Shown piece after piece: positions 1 through 6,132 of a stretch of DNA of 8,656 bases. Location: assembly GCA_013696525.1 (NCBI GenBank), contig JACCYK010000294.1:1-8656 (forward strand), in the 5' to 3' direction. A program made the position numbers and the translations under genes. The stretch's first letter is position 1. The number at the start of each line of letters is the position of its first letter. The notes under the pieces were generated by a model. It was not told the DNA's origin and made no database searches. It saw only the letters and a list, made by a program, of their open reading frames with translations. Source of the DNA: Chloroflexia bacterium (lineage in GTDB: Bacteria; Chloroflexota; Chloroflexia; Thermomicrobiales; UBA6265).

Positions 1-2
1 CT

Positions 3-62
3 CAAGAGATCGTGACCGCCGACGATCCCGTGGTCGCCCCCGTTGAGGAGGTCCAGCCGTAA
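3..62 (+). CDS. C-terminal end of an unidentified upstream gene (partial)
   Basis: This frame is open from the window edge to a TAA at 60-62 and encodes about 19 residues ending in VAPVEEVQP. Third codon positions are almost all G or C, as in the other genes here, while the two alternative forward frames hit TGA stops at 13 and 44. The tail is acidic and valine/proline-rich, which gives no clue to family. It could be a chance open stretch at the edge, so the call rests on codon bias and the lack of another candidate. Confidence 0.4.
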   Translation, partial: QEIVTADDPVVAPVEEVQP

Positions 63-101
63 CACCCTACCACCGCGGATTCCTCTCGAAGTCGCAGGAT
101 G

Positions 102-127
102 GGCGGGGCGGCAGGAGCGGCCCCGCC
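102..127 (+). terminator. GC-rich hairpin, possible terminator of the upstream gene
   Basis: A perfect 8-bp inverted repeat, GGCGGGGC at 102-109 and GCCCCGCC at 120-127, encloses a 10-nt loop. It lies 40 bp after the stop of the upstream partial gene and before the promoter proposed for the next one. No clear T-tract follows (TCTCCG), so intrinsic termination is only possible; it may simply be a stable RNA fold. Confidence 0.3.
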
Positions 128-181
128 TCTCCGTCGGCCACGATGATGGGCGAGGGACGAGTCGGCGGCATTGCGCCTGGT

Positions 182-190
182 TGGTACTAT
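182..190 (+). promoter_or_regulatory. Candidate extended -10 promoter for the ThDP enzyme gene
   Basis: TGGTACTAT matches the extended -10 pattern TGnTAnnnT, with TG at 182-183 and the hexamer TACTAT at 185-190. No good -35 hexamer sits 16-18 bp upstream, which is normal for extended -10 promoters. Transcription would begin near 197 and leave a leader of about 30 nt that contains the Shine-Dalgarno GGGGAGG just before ATG 228. Inference from motif only. Confidence 0.35.
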
Positions 191-227
191 GGTGCGACGC
201 GGACGGGCGCGAGCGAGGGGAGGCAAA

Positions 228-1865
228 ATGAACGGCGCGGCAGCGGTTGCTCAGATCCTCAAGGCGGAGGGGGTCGAGTTTCTGATCGGCTACCCGGTCA
301 ACCCGATCATCGAGGAGGCGGCGAAGGCCGATATTCGGACGATCATCGTGCGACAGGAGCGGACCGGGCTCCATATGGCCGATGCGGTCAGCCGCGTCTC
401 GTCCGGCCGGCGGATCGGCGTTTTTGCCATGCAGCATGGGCCGGGGACGGAGAACGCGTTCGGCGGGGTGGCTCAGGCGTTTGGCGATTCGGTGCCGATC
501 GTCGTCCTGCCCGCCGGGTATCCGCGGCGCCTGATGAACGTGCCGCCGAACTTTAACGCGTTTCTCAACTACCAGCACGTCACGAAGTCGGCGGAGCAGG
601 TCGTCGTCGCTGATGCGATCCCAGATGCGATGCGGCGCGCCTTTACCCAAGTTCGCAATGGCCGGCCACGGCCGGTCCTCGTCGAGCTGCCGACCGATGT
701 TCTCAAAGAGGAACTAGCTGGGCCGCTGGCCTATCACCCTTCGGTGCGAACGAGGACCGCGCCCGACCCGCACGATGCGCGGCGTGTGGCCGAGGTGCTG
801 GCGGCGGCGGAACGGCCGGTCATCTACGCCGGGCAGGGCGTCCACTACGCCGAAGCTTGGGATGCCCTGCGGGAGCTGGCCGAGCTGCTGGAAGCTCCGG
901 TGACGACCAGCCTCCAGGGGAAGAGCGCCTTCCCGGAGAATCACCCGCTGGCGCTCGGCTCCGGCGGCCGGGCGATCCCGAAACCGGTTCATCAGTTCCT
1001 GGCCGAGGCGGACGTCATCTTCGGCATCGGCTGTAGCTTCGCCACGACCAATTACGGCGTGGCGATGCCGGCCGGGCCGGCGATCATCCAGGCCACGCTC
1101 GATCCCGCCGATCTCGCCAAAGACGTTCCCGTCGCGCACGCGCTCCTGGGCGATGCTCGATTGACCCTCGAAGCCATCATCCCGGAGGTGCGTGACCGGC
1201 TTGGCGGCGGTCCCCGCGGCCGGGCCAACGAGGCTGCCGCCCACATCGCCAAGGTGAAGGCTGAGTGGATGGCGCGATGGGCGCCAAAGCTGTCATCTGC
1301 CGAGAAACCGCTGTCGCCATACCGGGTGATCGCCGACTTACTGCGGACGGTGGACGTGGCGAACTCGATCATCACCCACGACGCCGGCTCGCCGCGCGAT
1401 CAGCTCTCGCCGTTCTGGGTGAGTGAAACGCCGCTCTCCTATATCGGCTGGGGCAAGACGACGCAGCTCGGCTACGGCCTCGGCTTGGCGATGGGGTCGA
1501 AGCTGGCGTGTCCGGAGAAGCTCTGCATCAATGTCTGGGGCGACGCCGCGATCGGTTTTACCGGGATGGATTTCGAGACCGCCGTCCGCGAGCGGATCCC
1601 GATCCTGTCGATCCTGTTCAACAATTTTTCGATGGCGATCGAGCTGCCGATCATGCAAGTGGCGACCGAAAAATATCGCAGCACCGACATCAGCGGCGAC
1701 TATGCCGCCTTCGCTCGCGCCTTGGGCGGTTATGGCGAGCGGGTGACGGAGCCGGCCGAAATCGTGCCGGCGATCCAGCGGGCGGTCCGCCAAACCGAGG
1801 AGGGGACGCCGGCGCTGCTGGAGTTTCTTACCGCCAAGGAGATCGAGTTCTCGGTCTTCGTTTAG
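228..1865 (+). CDS. Thiamine-diphosphate-dependent enzyme, acetolactate synthase/benzoylformate decarboxylase superfamily
   Basis: A 545-residue protein with the three-domain layout of ThDP enzymes: an N-terminal pyrimidine-binding domain (about 1-165), a central domain (about 185-320) and a C-terminal pyrophosphate-binding domain (about 365-540). Glu44 in VRQERTGLHMADA is placed like the conserved Glu that activates the cofactor. The Mg/ThDP motif begins GDA at 438-440 and ends NN near 465; the usual signature is GDG. ATG 228 is chosen over upstream in-frame ATGs because GGGGAGG lies just before it and the homologous fold starts there (NGAAAVAQILKAEGV). The family covers acetolactate synthase, glyoxylate carboligase, oxalyl-CoA decarboxylase and benzoylformate decarboxylase; the substrate cannot be read from sequence. 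No regulatory small subunit gene is adjacent, which argues against a housekeeping IlvB. A glycosyltransferase gene follows after 54 bp, probably cotranscribed. Confidence 0.88.
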   Translation: MNGAAAVAQILKAEGVEFLIGYPVNPIIEEAAKADIRTIIVRQERTGLHMADAVSRVSSGRRIGVFAMQHGPGTENAFGGVAQAFGDSVPIVVLPAGYPRRLMNVPPNFNAFLNYQHVTKSAEQVVVADAIPDAMRRAFTQVRNGRPRPVLVELPTDVLKEELAGPLAYHPSVRTRTAPDPHDARRVAEVLAAAERPVIYAGQGVHYAEAWDALRELAELLEAPVTTSLQGKSAFPENHPLALGSGGRAIPKPVHQFLAEADVIFGIGCSFATTNYGVAMPAGPAIIQATLDPADLAKDVPVAHALLGDARLTLEAIIPEVRDRLGGGPRGRANEAAAHIAKVKAEWMARWAPKLSSAEKPLSPYRVIADLLRTVDVANSIITHDAGSPRDQLSPFWVSETPLSYIGWGKTTQLGYGLGLAMGSKLACPEKLCINVWGDAAIGFTGMDFETAVRERIPILSILFNNFSMAIELPIMQVATEKYRSTDISGDYAAFARALGGYGERVTEPAEIVPAIQRAVRQTEEGTPALLEFLTAKEIEFSVFV

Positions 1866-1919
1866 GTTGCGCCGTCAATCGGGAGCACGGCGCCGTGAGG
1901 TGAAAGCAACGGCGCCAGG

Positions 1920-3167
1920 ATGCTCATCCAATTCGGCATGGACGGTGCGGCGATGCCGGTGCGAATGCTGTTTTCGTTCGTGGGGGGCACCGGCCACTTT
2001 AACCCGCTCATTCCAATTGCTCGCGCGGCCCAAGCCGCGGGTCACGTCGTCGCGGTTGCAAGTCGGGTGTCAATGAGGCCGACGGTACGGGCGGCGGGAT
2101 TTACCGCCTTTGTCACCGGGGAGGCGGACACCGGGACGGCACCGGTGAGAACAGAGTTGCGAGCGCCGGACGCCGAGCATGAGGCTCAGGTCGTGCGGCG
2201 CGCCTTTGCCGGGCGCTTTGCCCGCGCCCGAGCGCCGTTGATCCTCGAATTGTGCAAGGAGTGGCGGCCCGATCTGCTCGTCTGCGACGAGATGGATTTC
2301 GGCGCCATCGTGGCCGCCGAGCGGGCGGGGATTCCCTACGCCACGGTGATCGTGATCGCGGCTGGCTCGTTCGTGCCGGCCGACCTGGTGGCCGAGCCGC
2401 TACAGGCGCTGCGGGCGGAGTATGGACTGCCGCCCGATCCTGGCTTGAACATGTTGAGTCGCTATCTCGTGCTGTCGCCCGTGCCGCCCAGCTACCGCGA
2501 TCCCCGCTTCCCGCTGCCGCCGACGGCCCACTCGCTGCGGCCGCCCGGGCTCGATCGTGTCGCGGGCGATGTCGGACCGCCCTGGCTGGCGCGGCTTGAT
2601 GAGGCGCCGACCATCTATTTCACGCTCGGCACGGTGTTCAATCTGGAGTCGGGCGATCTGGTGGCACGGGTGGTGGCGGCGCTGCGCGAGCTGCCGATCA
2701 ATCTGGTGGTGACCGTCGGCAATGAGTTCGATCCAGCGGAGCTGGGACCGCAACCGTCCAACGTGTGGGTCGAGCGATACATTCCACAAGCAACGGTGCT
2801 TCCACACTGTGATCTGGTTGTCTCGCATGGCGGCTCCGGCACCGTGATCGGCGCCCTGGCGCATGGCCTGCCGCTGGTCCTCATCCCGCTGGGGGCCGAC
2901 CAGCTCGTCAACGCCGACCGCTGCCGGGCGCTCCGGGTGGGGCGGGTGCTCGATGCGATGACGATCACGGCGGAGAAGGTGCGGGAGGCGGTGTCGGCGG
3001 TGCTGGCGGACGCAACGTTTCGCCAGCGGGCGGAGCGGATCAAAGCTGAAGTGGACTCGCTGCCGGGACCGGAGTATGCGGTCGCCCTCCTGGAACGGCT
3101 GGCGGCGGAGAAACGGCCCTTGCGGAGCGGAGTTGGGGCGCTGGTTGCTGATGATCGGAGCGAATGA
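1920..3167 (+). CDS. MGT-family (GT1-like) UDP-sugar-dependent glycosyltransferase
   Basis: A 415-residue GT-B fold enzyme likely to move a sugar from an NDP-sugar to a small hydrophobic acceptor. The N-terminal domain opens with GGTGHFNPL (residues 22-30), where His26 matches the catalytic-base position of this family. The C-terminal domain has the nucleotide-sugar-binding motif around residues 296-335: SHGGSGT, then GLPLVLIPLGADQLVNA. These features and the length match macrolide-glycosyltransferase-like proteins; there is no signal peptide or TM segment. The start is uncertain: ATG 1920 has GAGG about 19 nt upstream, too far for a good Shine-Dalgarno, and ATG 1953 or 1965 would also leave the first beta strand intact. 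It follows the ThDP enzyme after a 54-bp gap and converges with the LLM remnant 107 bp downstream. I saw no convincing terminator in that gap. The acceptor is unknown. Confidence 0.87.
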   Translation: MLIQFGMDGAAMPVRMLFSFVGGTGHFNPLIPIARAAQAAGHVVAVASRVSMRPTVRAAGFTAFVTGEADTGTAPVRTELRAPDAEHEAQVVRRAFAGRFARARAPLILELCKEWRPDLLVCDEMDFGAIVAAERAGIPYATVIVIAAGSFVPADLVAEPLQALRAEYGLPPDPGLNMLSRYLVLSPVPPSYRDPRFPLPPTAHSLRPPGLDRVAGDVGPPWLARLDEAPTIYFTLGTVFNLESGDLVARVVAALRELPINLVVTVGNEFDPAELGPQPSNVWVERYIPQATVLPHCDLVVSHGGSGTVIGALAHGLPLVLIPLGADQLVNADRCRALRVGRVLDAMTITAEKVREAVSAVLADATFRQRAERIKAEVDSLPGPEYAVALLERLAAEKRPLRSGVGALVADDRSE

Positions 3168-3274
3168 AGCACCGTCGCCCGCGGGCCGAAGCCGCACACG
3201 ACATATCCCTGAAGGATGTAGCAAGGCGGTCGGTCACCGTTCTCGATGATGTCCATTGTTCGGCGGTGGGGGCA

Positions 3275-4079
3275 TCACCCAACGGCGGGCAGCACTTGCT
3301 CACCAAAGGCTTCGAGGAACTCCTTCTGGTTGCGGCCGACGTTATGCAGGTAGAGGTGCTCGAAGCCGAGCTCCAGGTCACCGCGGAGCCACTCGAGGTG
3401 ACGATCGGGGTCGGCCGCGATGCGGATGGAGTCATCGAGGTCGTCCGGCCGAATGAAGCGGGCGGCGTCATCGAACTGTCGCGGTGTCCGCAGGTGCTCG
3501 GTGACGCTGCCGGGGAAGATCGGGGTCCGCCACTGGTCGTGGGCGTTGGCCCGGGCCTCAGCGTCCGTCGTGGCGTAGGAGAGATGCCATTGCAGGTAGA
3601 GTGGTTTGCCGGCGCCGCCGCCGCGCCGGAAGGCCGCGATCAGCTTCTCAAGCCGCGGGCGGGGGGCGTTGACGGTTATGAAGCCGTCGGCCCAGCCGCC
3701 GGCAAACTCGGCGGTCGCCTCGGTCAGGGCCGGGCCGATGATGAGCGGTGGTTCAGCCGGCCGGCTCCACAGCGTCGCCCCATGCACGTTGATCCGGCCC
3801 TGGTGCGTCACCGTTTCGCCTTGCCAGAGGGCACGGATCATCTCGACGCACTCTTTTAGGCGGGCGTTGCGCTCCGCTTTGTCCGGCCAATAGGCGCCGG
3901 TGCTGTCTTCGTTGAGCGCCTGGCCGCTGCCGAGCGCGACCCAGAACCGGCCGGGGAACAGCTCGGCCAGCGTCGCCGCCGCCTGGGCGATGATGGCCGG
4001 ATGGTAGCGGCCGCCGGGGGCGTTGACAACGCCGAATGGCAGCGAGGTCGCCTGCATGGCGGCGCCCAACCAGGACCAG
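3275..4079 (-). pseudogene. Luciferase-like monooxygenase (LLM class), 5' end lost at the IS junction
   Basis: On the minus strand, 267 host codons remain, from WSWLGAAM to the C-terminus VLPAVG. Landmarks typical of flavin/F420-dependent LLM oxidoreductases are present: RYHPAIIAQAAATLAELFPG, then FWVALGSGQALNE, a KAERNARLKECVEMIRALW helix, and GGWADGFITV. Full-length relatives are about 310-320 residues, so roughly 50-60 N-terminal residues are missing, including the first beta strand and the SDHFHPW-like segment that normally precedes WSW. The host frame stops matching the family exactly at the left end of the insertion sequence. The frame stays open antisense into the IS up to about 4534, but that extension is IS DNA, not family sequence. 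Residual translation from the internal Met of GAAMQA would lack part of the barrel. The gene was probably a TIM-barrel cytosolic oxidoreductase; cofactor (FMN or F420) cannot be decided. Confidence 0.8.
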
Positions 4080-4121
4080 TGACGTGACCCCCAAAAACTA
4101 GTCCAGGGATAATGAGAGTCC
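4080..4121 (+). repeat. Left terminal inverted repeat of the IS (IRL)
   Basis: This 42-nt end pairs imperfectly with 5287-5327. Matching blocks are the TGAC tip, the C-run (CCCCC), GTCCA, and the inner ATGAGAGTCC; the A/T-rich stretch between the C-run and GTCCA differs. The end was set at 4080 because TGAC then aligns with the TGAC of the other end and because the LLM reading frame matches its family up to 4079. Confidence 0.8.
4084..4113 (+). promoter_or_regulatory. Candidate IS promoter in the left end
   Basis: GATAAT at 4108-4113 matches five of six bases of the -10 consensus. GTGACC at 4084-4089 is a weak -35 with an 18-bp spacer. A promoter partly inside the left inverted repeat is usual for IS3-family elements and would be autoregulated by transposase binding. 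Motif-based inference. Confidence 0.4.
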
Positions 4122-4146
4122 TTTGGGGCAAGACGCCCCAAGGAGG
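4120..4146 (+). promoter_or_regulatory. Hairpin overlapping the orfA Shine-Dalgarno
   Basis: CCTTTGGGGC (4120-4129) can pair with GCCCCAAGG (4135-4143) across a 5-nt loop, with one bulged T. The 3' arm takes in the first bases of the strong ribosome-binding site AGGAGG (4141-4146), which sits 5 nt before ATG 4152. In several IS elements such hairpins limit translation from transcripts entering from outside. Here the fold is seen in the sequence and the function is inferred. Confidence 0.45.
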
Positions 4147-4252
4147 ACGACATGCGGCGAAGTCGATTCAGCGACGAGCAGATCGTGGGCATCTTGCAGG
4201 AGCATGCGGCCGGGGAGCGCCCAGGCGCGCTGTGTCGGCGGCATGGGATCAG

Positions 4253-4291
4253 TGAACAGACCCTCTGAACAGACCCTCTGAACAGACCCTC
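4253..4291 (+). repeat. 13-bp direct tandem repeat, three perfect copies
   Basis: TGAACAGACCCTC occurs head to tail at 4253-4265, 4266-4278 and 4279-4291, followed by TG that begins a fourth copy. It lies inside orfA at the end of the helix-turn-helix region. Copy two begins with the TGA that terminates orfA. The pattern is typical of replication slippage; an assembly or sequencing artefact is less likely but not excluded. Confidence 0.95.
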
Positions 4292-4431
4292 TGTCGCTGG
4301 CAACACAAGTACGACGGCTTGGAAAGAAATGAGGTCAAACGGCTCAAAGCGCTGGAAGAGGAGAACGCCCGCCTCAAACGCCTGGTCGCCGAGCAAGCGC
4401 TGGACAACCAGGCGCTGAAAGCGCTCCTCCG

Positions 4432-4438
4432 AAAAAAC
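4432..4438 (+). promoter_or_regulatory. Programmed -1 frameshift site of the IS (A_AAA_AAC)
   Basis: Six A followed by C lie just before the orfA stop. In the orfA frame the codons are AAA AAC; slipping back one base reads AAA AAA CTG GTG and enters the orfB frame, giving [11 protein letters not shown] across the join, a sequence natural for fused OrfAB. The zero-frame TGA is at 4442-4444, four bases after the heptamer. The canonical bacterial heptamer is A_AAA_AAG; AAC is also slippery. Confidence 0.7.
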
Positions 4439-4440
4439 TG

Positions 4441-5298
4441 GTGAGGCCCGCCCAGCGGCGGGCAGCCGTCCAGTATGCCCAAGCGCCGGGTGGCCTGTCC
4501 CAGCGCCGGGCGTGCCGGTTGGTGAGCGCGGCACGCTCGACGGTGCGCTACCGGAGCCGGCGACGAGACGACCCGGCGCTGCGGGCGCGGCTGCGCGAAT
4601 TGGCGACGCGGCGGCCGCGCTTCGGCTACCGCCGCTTGCAGGTGCTACTGCGCCGGGAGGGGGTCGTGGTCAATCACAAGCGCGTCGCGCGACTCTGCCG
4701 GGAGGAAGGGTTGGCGGTGCGGCGCCGCCGCCACAAGACCGTGGCCCGGATCAGGCGCGGCCGTCCCCCCGCTCCCCAGCGGGCCAATGAGCAGTGGGCG
4801 CTGGACTTCCTGCAGGATGCGCTCGCCTCCGGCCGCACGATCCGTTTGCTCAGCGTCATCGACGTCTATACGCGCGAAGCCCTGGCCCTCGAGGTCGATA
4901 CCAGCCTGCCGGGCAGCCGGGTGGTGCGCGTCCTGGACCGCCCGCGTGGTGAGCGCCCAGCGCCCGCCACCATCGTGCTCGACAACGGGCCCGAGCTGAT
5001 CAGCCGTGCTCTGGAGCAGTGGGCCCATCACCATGCGGTCGCCCTGCACTTCATCGACCCCGGCAAGCCGGTCCAGAACGCCTTCTGCGAGAGTTTCCAC
5101 GGCCGCCTGCGCGATGAATGTCTCAACGAGCACTGGTTCTTGGGCATGGGCGATGCGCGGCAGATTGTGGAGGCGTGGCGACGCGACTACAATCAAGATC
5201 GGCCCCACAGCGCGCTCGGCTACCAGACCCCGACAGCCTTCGCGCAAGAGACGGCACGGGCAGCGGCGGCGCTGCCGGATCGCGACGGACTCTCATAA
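4441..5298 (+). CDS. IS3-family (IS407-group) transposase OrfB, DDE integrase core
   Basis: A 285-residue protein that starts at GTG 4441, overlapping the orfA stop (GTGA), or is joined to OrfA by -1 frameshifting. An N-terminal helical DNA-binding region is followed by the HTH_21-type segment (about 40-95: [32 protein letters not shown]) and an rve-type catalytic core (about 115-270). The acidic triad is Asp122 (ALDFLQDAL), Asp181 (VLDNGPE) and Glu217 ([20 protein letters not shown]). Thirty-five residues separate the second Asp from Glu, the family's DD(35)E spacing. The C-terminal [19 protein letters not shown] is also diagnostic. No stop or missing catalytic residue is seen, so this half is intact. 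Alone it is not expected to transpose efficiently, because DNA-end recognition comes from OrfA. Confidence 0.93.
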   Translation: MRPAQRRAAVQYAQAPGGLSQRRACRLVSAARSTVRYRSRRRDDPALRARLRELATRRPRFGYRRLQVLLRREGVVVNHKRVARLCREEGLAVRRRRHKTVARIRRGRPPAPQRANEQWALDFLQDALASGRTIRLLSVIDVYTREALALEVDTSLPGSRVVRVLDRPRGERPAPATIVLDNGPELISRALEQWAHHHAVALHFIDPGKPVQNAFCESFHGRLRDECLNEHWFLGMGDARQIVEAWRRDYNQDRPHSALGYQTPTAFAQETARAAAALPDRDGLS

Positions 5299-5327
5299 TG
5301 CGTGGACCAAACAATGGGGGCAGGTCA
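5287..5327 (-). repeat. Right terminal inverted repeat of the IS (IRR)
   Basis: This is the 41-nt partner of 4080-4121, one base shorter near the tip. It starts GGACTCTCAT and ends GGGGGCAGGTCA. It overlaps the last four codons and the TAA stop of orfB (5296-5298), which is common in compact IS3 elements. The end at 5327 is set by the terminal CA. Confidence 0.8.
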
Positions 5328-5566
5328 TCGCGGCACGCCGGGAAGAGAGACGATCCGCGGCAATGACTCCCACTTACTCGATCGTGGTTGAGGGAATCCC
5401 CTTCTCAATTGGCGGGGGTAATTGGTAGTCAACGCTTCACTTTCTCGTGGTAACCGCCCAGATGGCATAGCGTTTGCGTTGCCGCCGGCGGGCAAGCTCG
5501 TGTGGTGGACGCGAGCGTATGTCGGTTTCCTGCATTGTCGGACCACGAGCAAAAGGAGATCTTTCT
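5328..5566 (+). other. Intergenic leader between the IS and the stress operon
   Basis: No gene is supported in these 239 bases. Neither strand encodes the missing LLM N-terminus. The stretch 5361-5430 is richer in A/T than its surroundings. It holds a small inverted repeat, TTGAG at 5388-5392 and CTCAA at 5404-5408, and a 21-codon open frame from ATG 5363 to TAG 5428 without a Shine-Dalgarno. The operon promoter should lie here, but I could not find a convincing -35/-10 pair. The ribosome-binding site AAAAGGAG (5551-5558) ends the region. Confidence 0.5.
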
Positions 5567-6115
5567 ATGCGAGACCGTGATCCCGTGCCAGGCGCACCGA
5601 GCGTATCGACCGGCACCCGACCGACCGCGAGCACGATGAGCGATCCCAATCGTCTCGGCTCGAACCAGAAACCGCCGCCGGCGCGCACCGCGATGTCTCC
5701 CGCCGCGGCTGACCAAGGGCAGCAGAAAGACAGCACCCAGGAACAGGGGAAGCAGGCCGCTGACCAGGCCAAGCAGGCCGCTGGTCAGGCCATCGACAAG
5801 GCGGGGGAGAAGGCGGGCCAGGTAGCGGGCCAAGCGGGCGCGGCAGCCGACCAAGGCATTCACAAAGCCGCCGAGGGGCTTGACCAAGCCGCCGATATGA
5901 TCCGCGAGAAAGGCAAGCAAGTTGGTCCCGGAACCGGGGTGCAGACTTCGGTGGTGATGGTGGCCGACAAGTTGGACGCCGCCTCCGGCTATCTCCGCGG
6001 CAAGGATAGTGACCAGTTGGTCGCCGATCTCGAAGCCCTGGTCAGGCGGAAGCCGACCGAGTCCCTGCTGGTGGCGGCGGTCGTGGGCTTCTTTCTCTCG
6101 AAGGTACTGCGCTAA
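5567..6115 (+). CDS. LEA-like repeat protein with C-terminal membrane anchor (ElaB/YqjD-like layout)
   Basis: A 182-residue protein starting at ATG 5567, 8 nt after AAAAGGAG; the in-frame ATG at 5522 has no ribosome-binding site. Residues 1-50 are proline-rich and probably disordered. Residues about 58-120 are an Ala/Gln/Lys-rich amphipathic helix with degenerate repeats of the type QAADQAKQAAGQAIDKAG, resembling LEA proteins. Residues 128-160 (DKLDAASGYLRGKDSDQLVADLEALVRR) match a segment common in small stress-associated proteins. Residues about 165-181 form one hydrophobic helix (SLLVAAVVGFFLSKVL) at the very C-terminus. The layout, helix then C-terminal TM, is like ElaB/YqjD/DUF883 proteins, some of which bind ribosomes at the inner membrane; orthology is not claimed. 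It is first in an operon with a holin-like and a DUF3618 gene, 17 bp upstream of the next start. Function is inferred as membrane or desiccation stress. Confidence 0.8.
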   Translation: MRDRDPVPGAPSVSTGTRPTASTMSDPNRLGSNQKPPPARTAMSPAAADQGQQKDSTQEQGKQAADQAKQAAGQAIDKAGEKAGQVAGQAGAAADQGIHKAAEGLDQAADMIREKGKQVGPGTGVQTSVVMVADKLDAASGYLRGKDSDQLVADLEALVRRKPTESLLVAAVVGFFLSKVLR

Positions 6116-6132
6116 GTCGAGAGGAGGAGCCG

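Larger units (their letters stand above)
4152..4444 (+). pseudogene. IS3-family orfA (helix-turn-helix/leucine zipper), broken by a 13-bp tandem triplication
   Basis: From ATG 4152, behind AGGAGG, the frame reads MRRSRFSDEQIVGILQEHAAG and on through GALCRRHGISEQTL, a typical OrfA helix-turn-helix start. It then meets TGA at 4266-4268 after 38 codons. The rest of OrfA continues in another frame from TGT 4292: CRWQHKYDGL, then a leucine-zipper helix ([20 protein letters not shown]), ending LLRKNW with TGA 4442-4444. The break is caused by three copies of TGAACAGACCCTC. Counting a single copy joins the two halves into one 88-codon frame, the normal OrfA length. The two extra copies add 26 bp and shift the frame. 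No ATG or GTG in the distal frame could restart it. OrfA normally supplies DNA binding for the OrfAB transposase, so the element should be defective unless the repeat contracts. Confidence 0.88.
4080..5327 (+). mobile_element. IS3-family (IS407-group) insertion sequence, 1248 bp
   Basis: The element is bounded by related imperfect inverted repeats and carries overlapping orfA and orfB with a -1 slippery site, the standard IS3 layout. The left tip reads TGACGTGACCCCC and the reverse complement of the right tip reads TGACCTGCCCCC; both begin TGAC and end in a C-run as in IS407-group elements. OrfB has a DD(35)E transposase core. Flanks do not show a target-site duplication: CCAG lies at 4076-4079 and TCGC at 5328-5331. 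The left end interrupts the LLM gene. OrfA is inactivated by a tandem repeat, so this copy probably cannot transpose unaided, although its ends may still be acted on by a related transposase. Confidence 0.9.

Noticed and set aside
2400..3256. Two overlapping minus-strand frames (274 and 213 codons) within the glycosyltransferase gene
   Set aside because: They lie over the conserved sugar-nucleotide-binding domain read on the plus strand and have low-complexity, Arg/Ser-rich translations.
3168..3274. Bidirectional terminator between the glycosyltransferase gene and the LLM remnant
   Set aside because: Only very short stems are visible (ATCC/GGAT near 3205-3217), with no T-tracts on either side, too weak to call.
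3164..3859. 231-codon plus-strand frame opposite the LLM remnant
   Set aside because: It is the complement of a gene with strong family motifs on the minus strand and shows no domain of its own.
4253..4291. CRISPR-like repeat array
   Set aside because: The 13-bp copies are directly contiguous with no spacers and lie inside a transposase gene.
3275..4534. 419-codon minus-strand frame as one protein
   Set aside because: Only the C-terminal 267 residues match the LLM family. The first 150 or so codons are antisense IS DNA, including the antisense of the 13-bp repeats, so it is a chance fusion across the IS junction.
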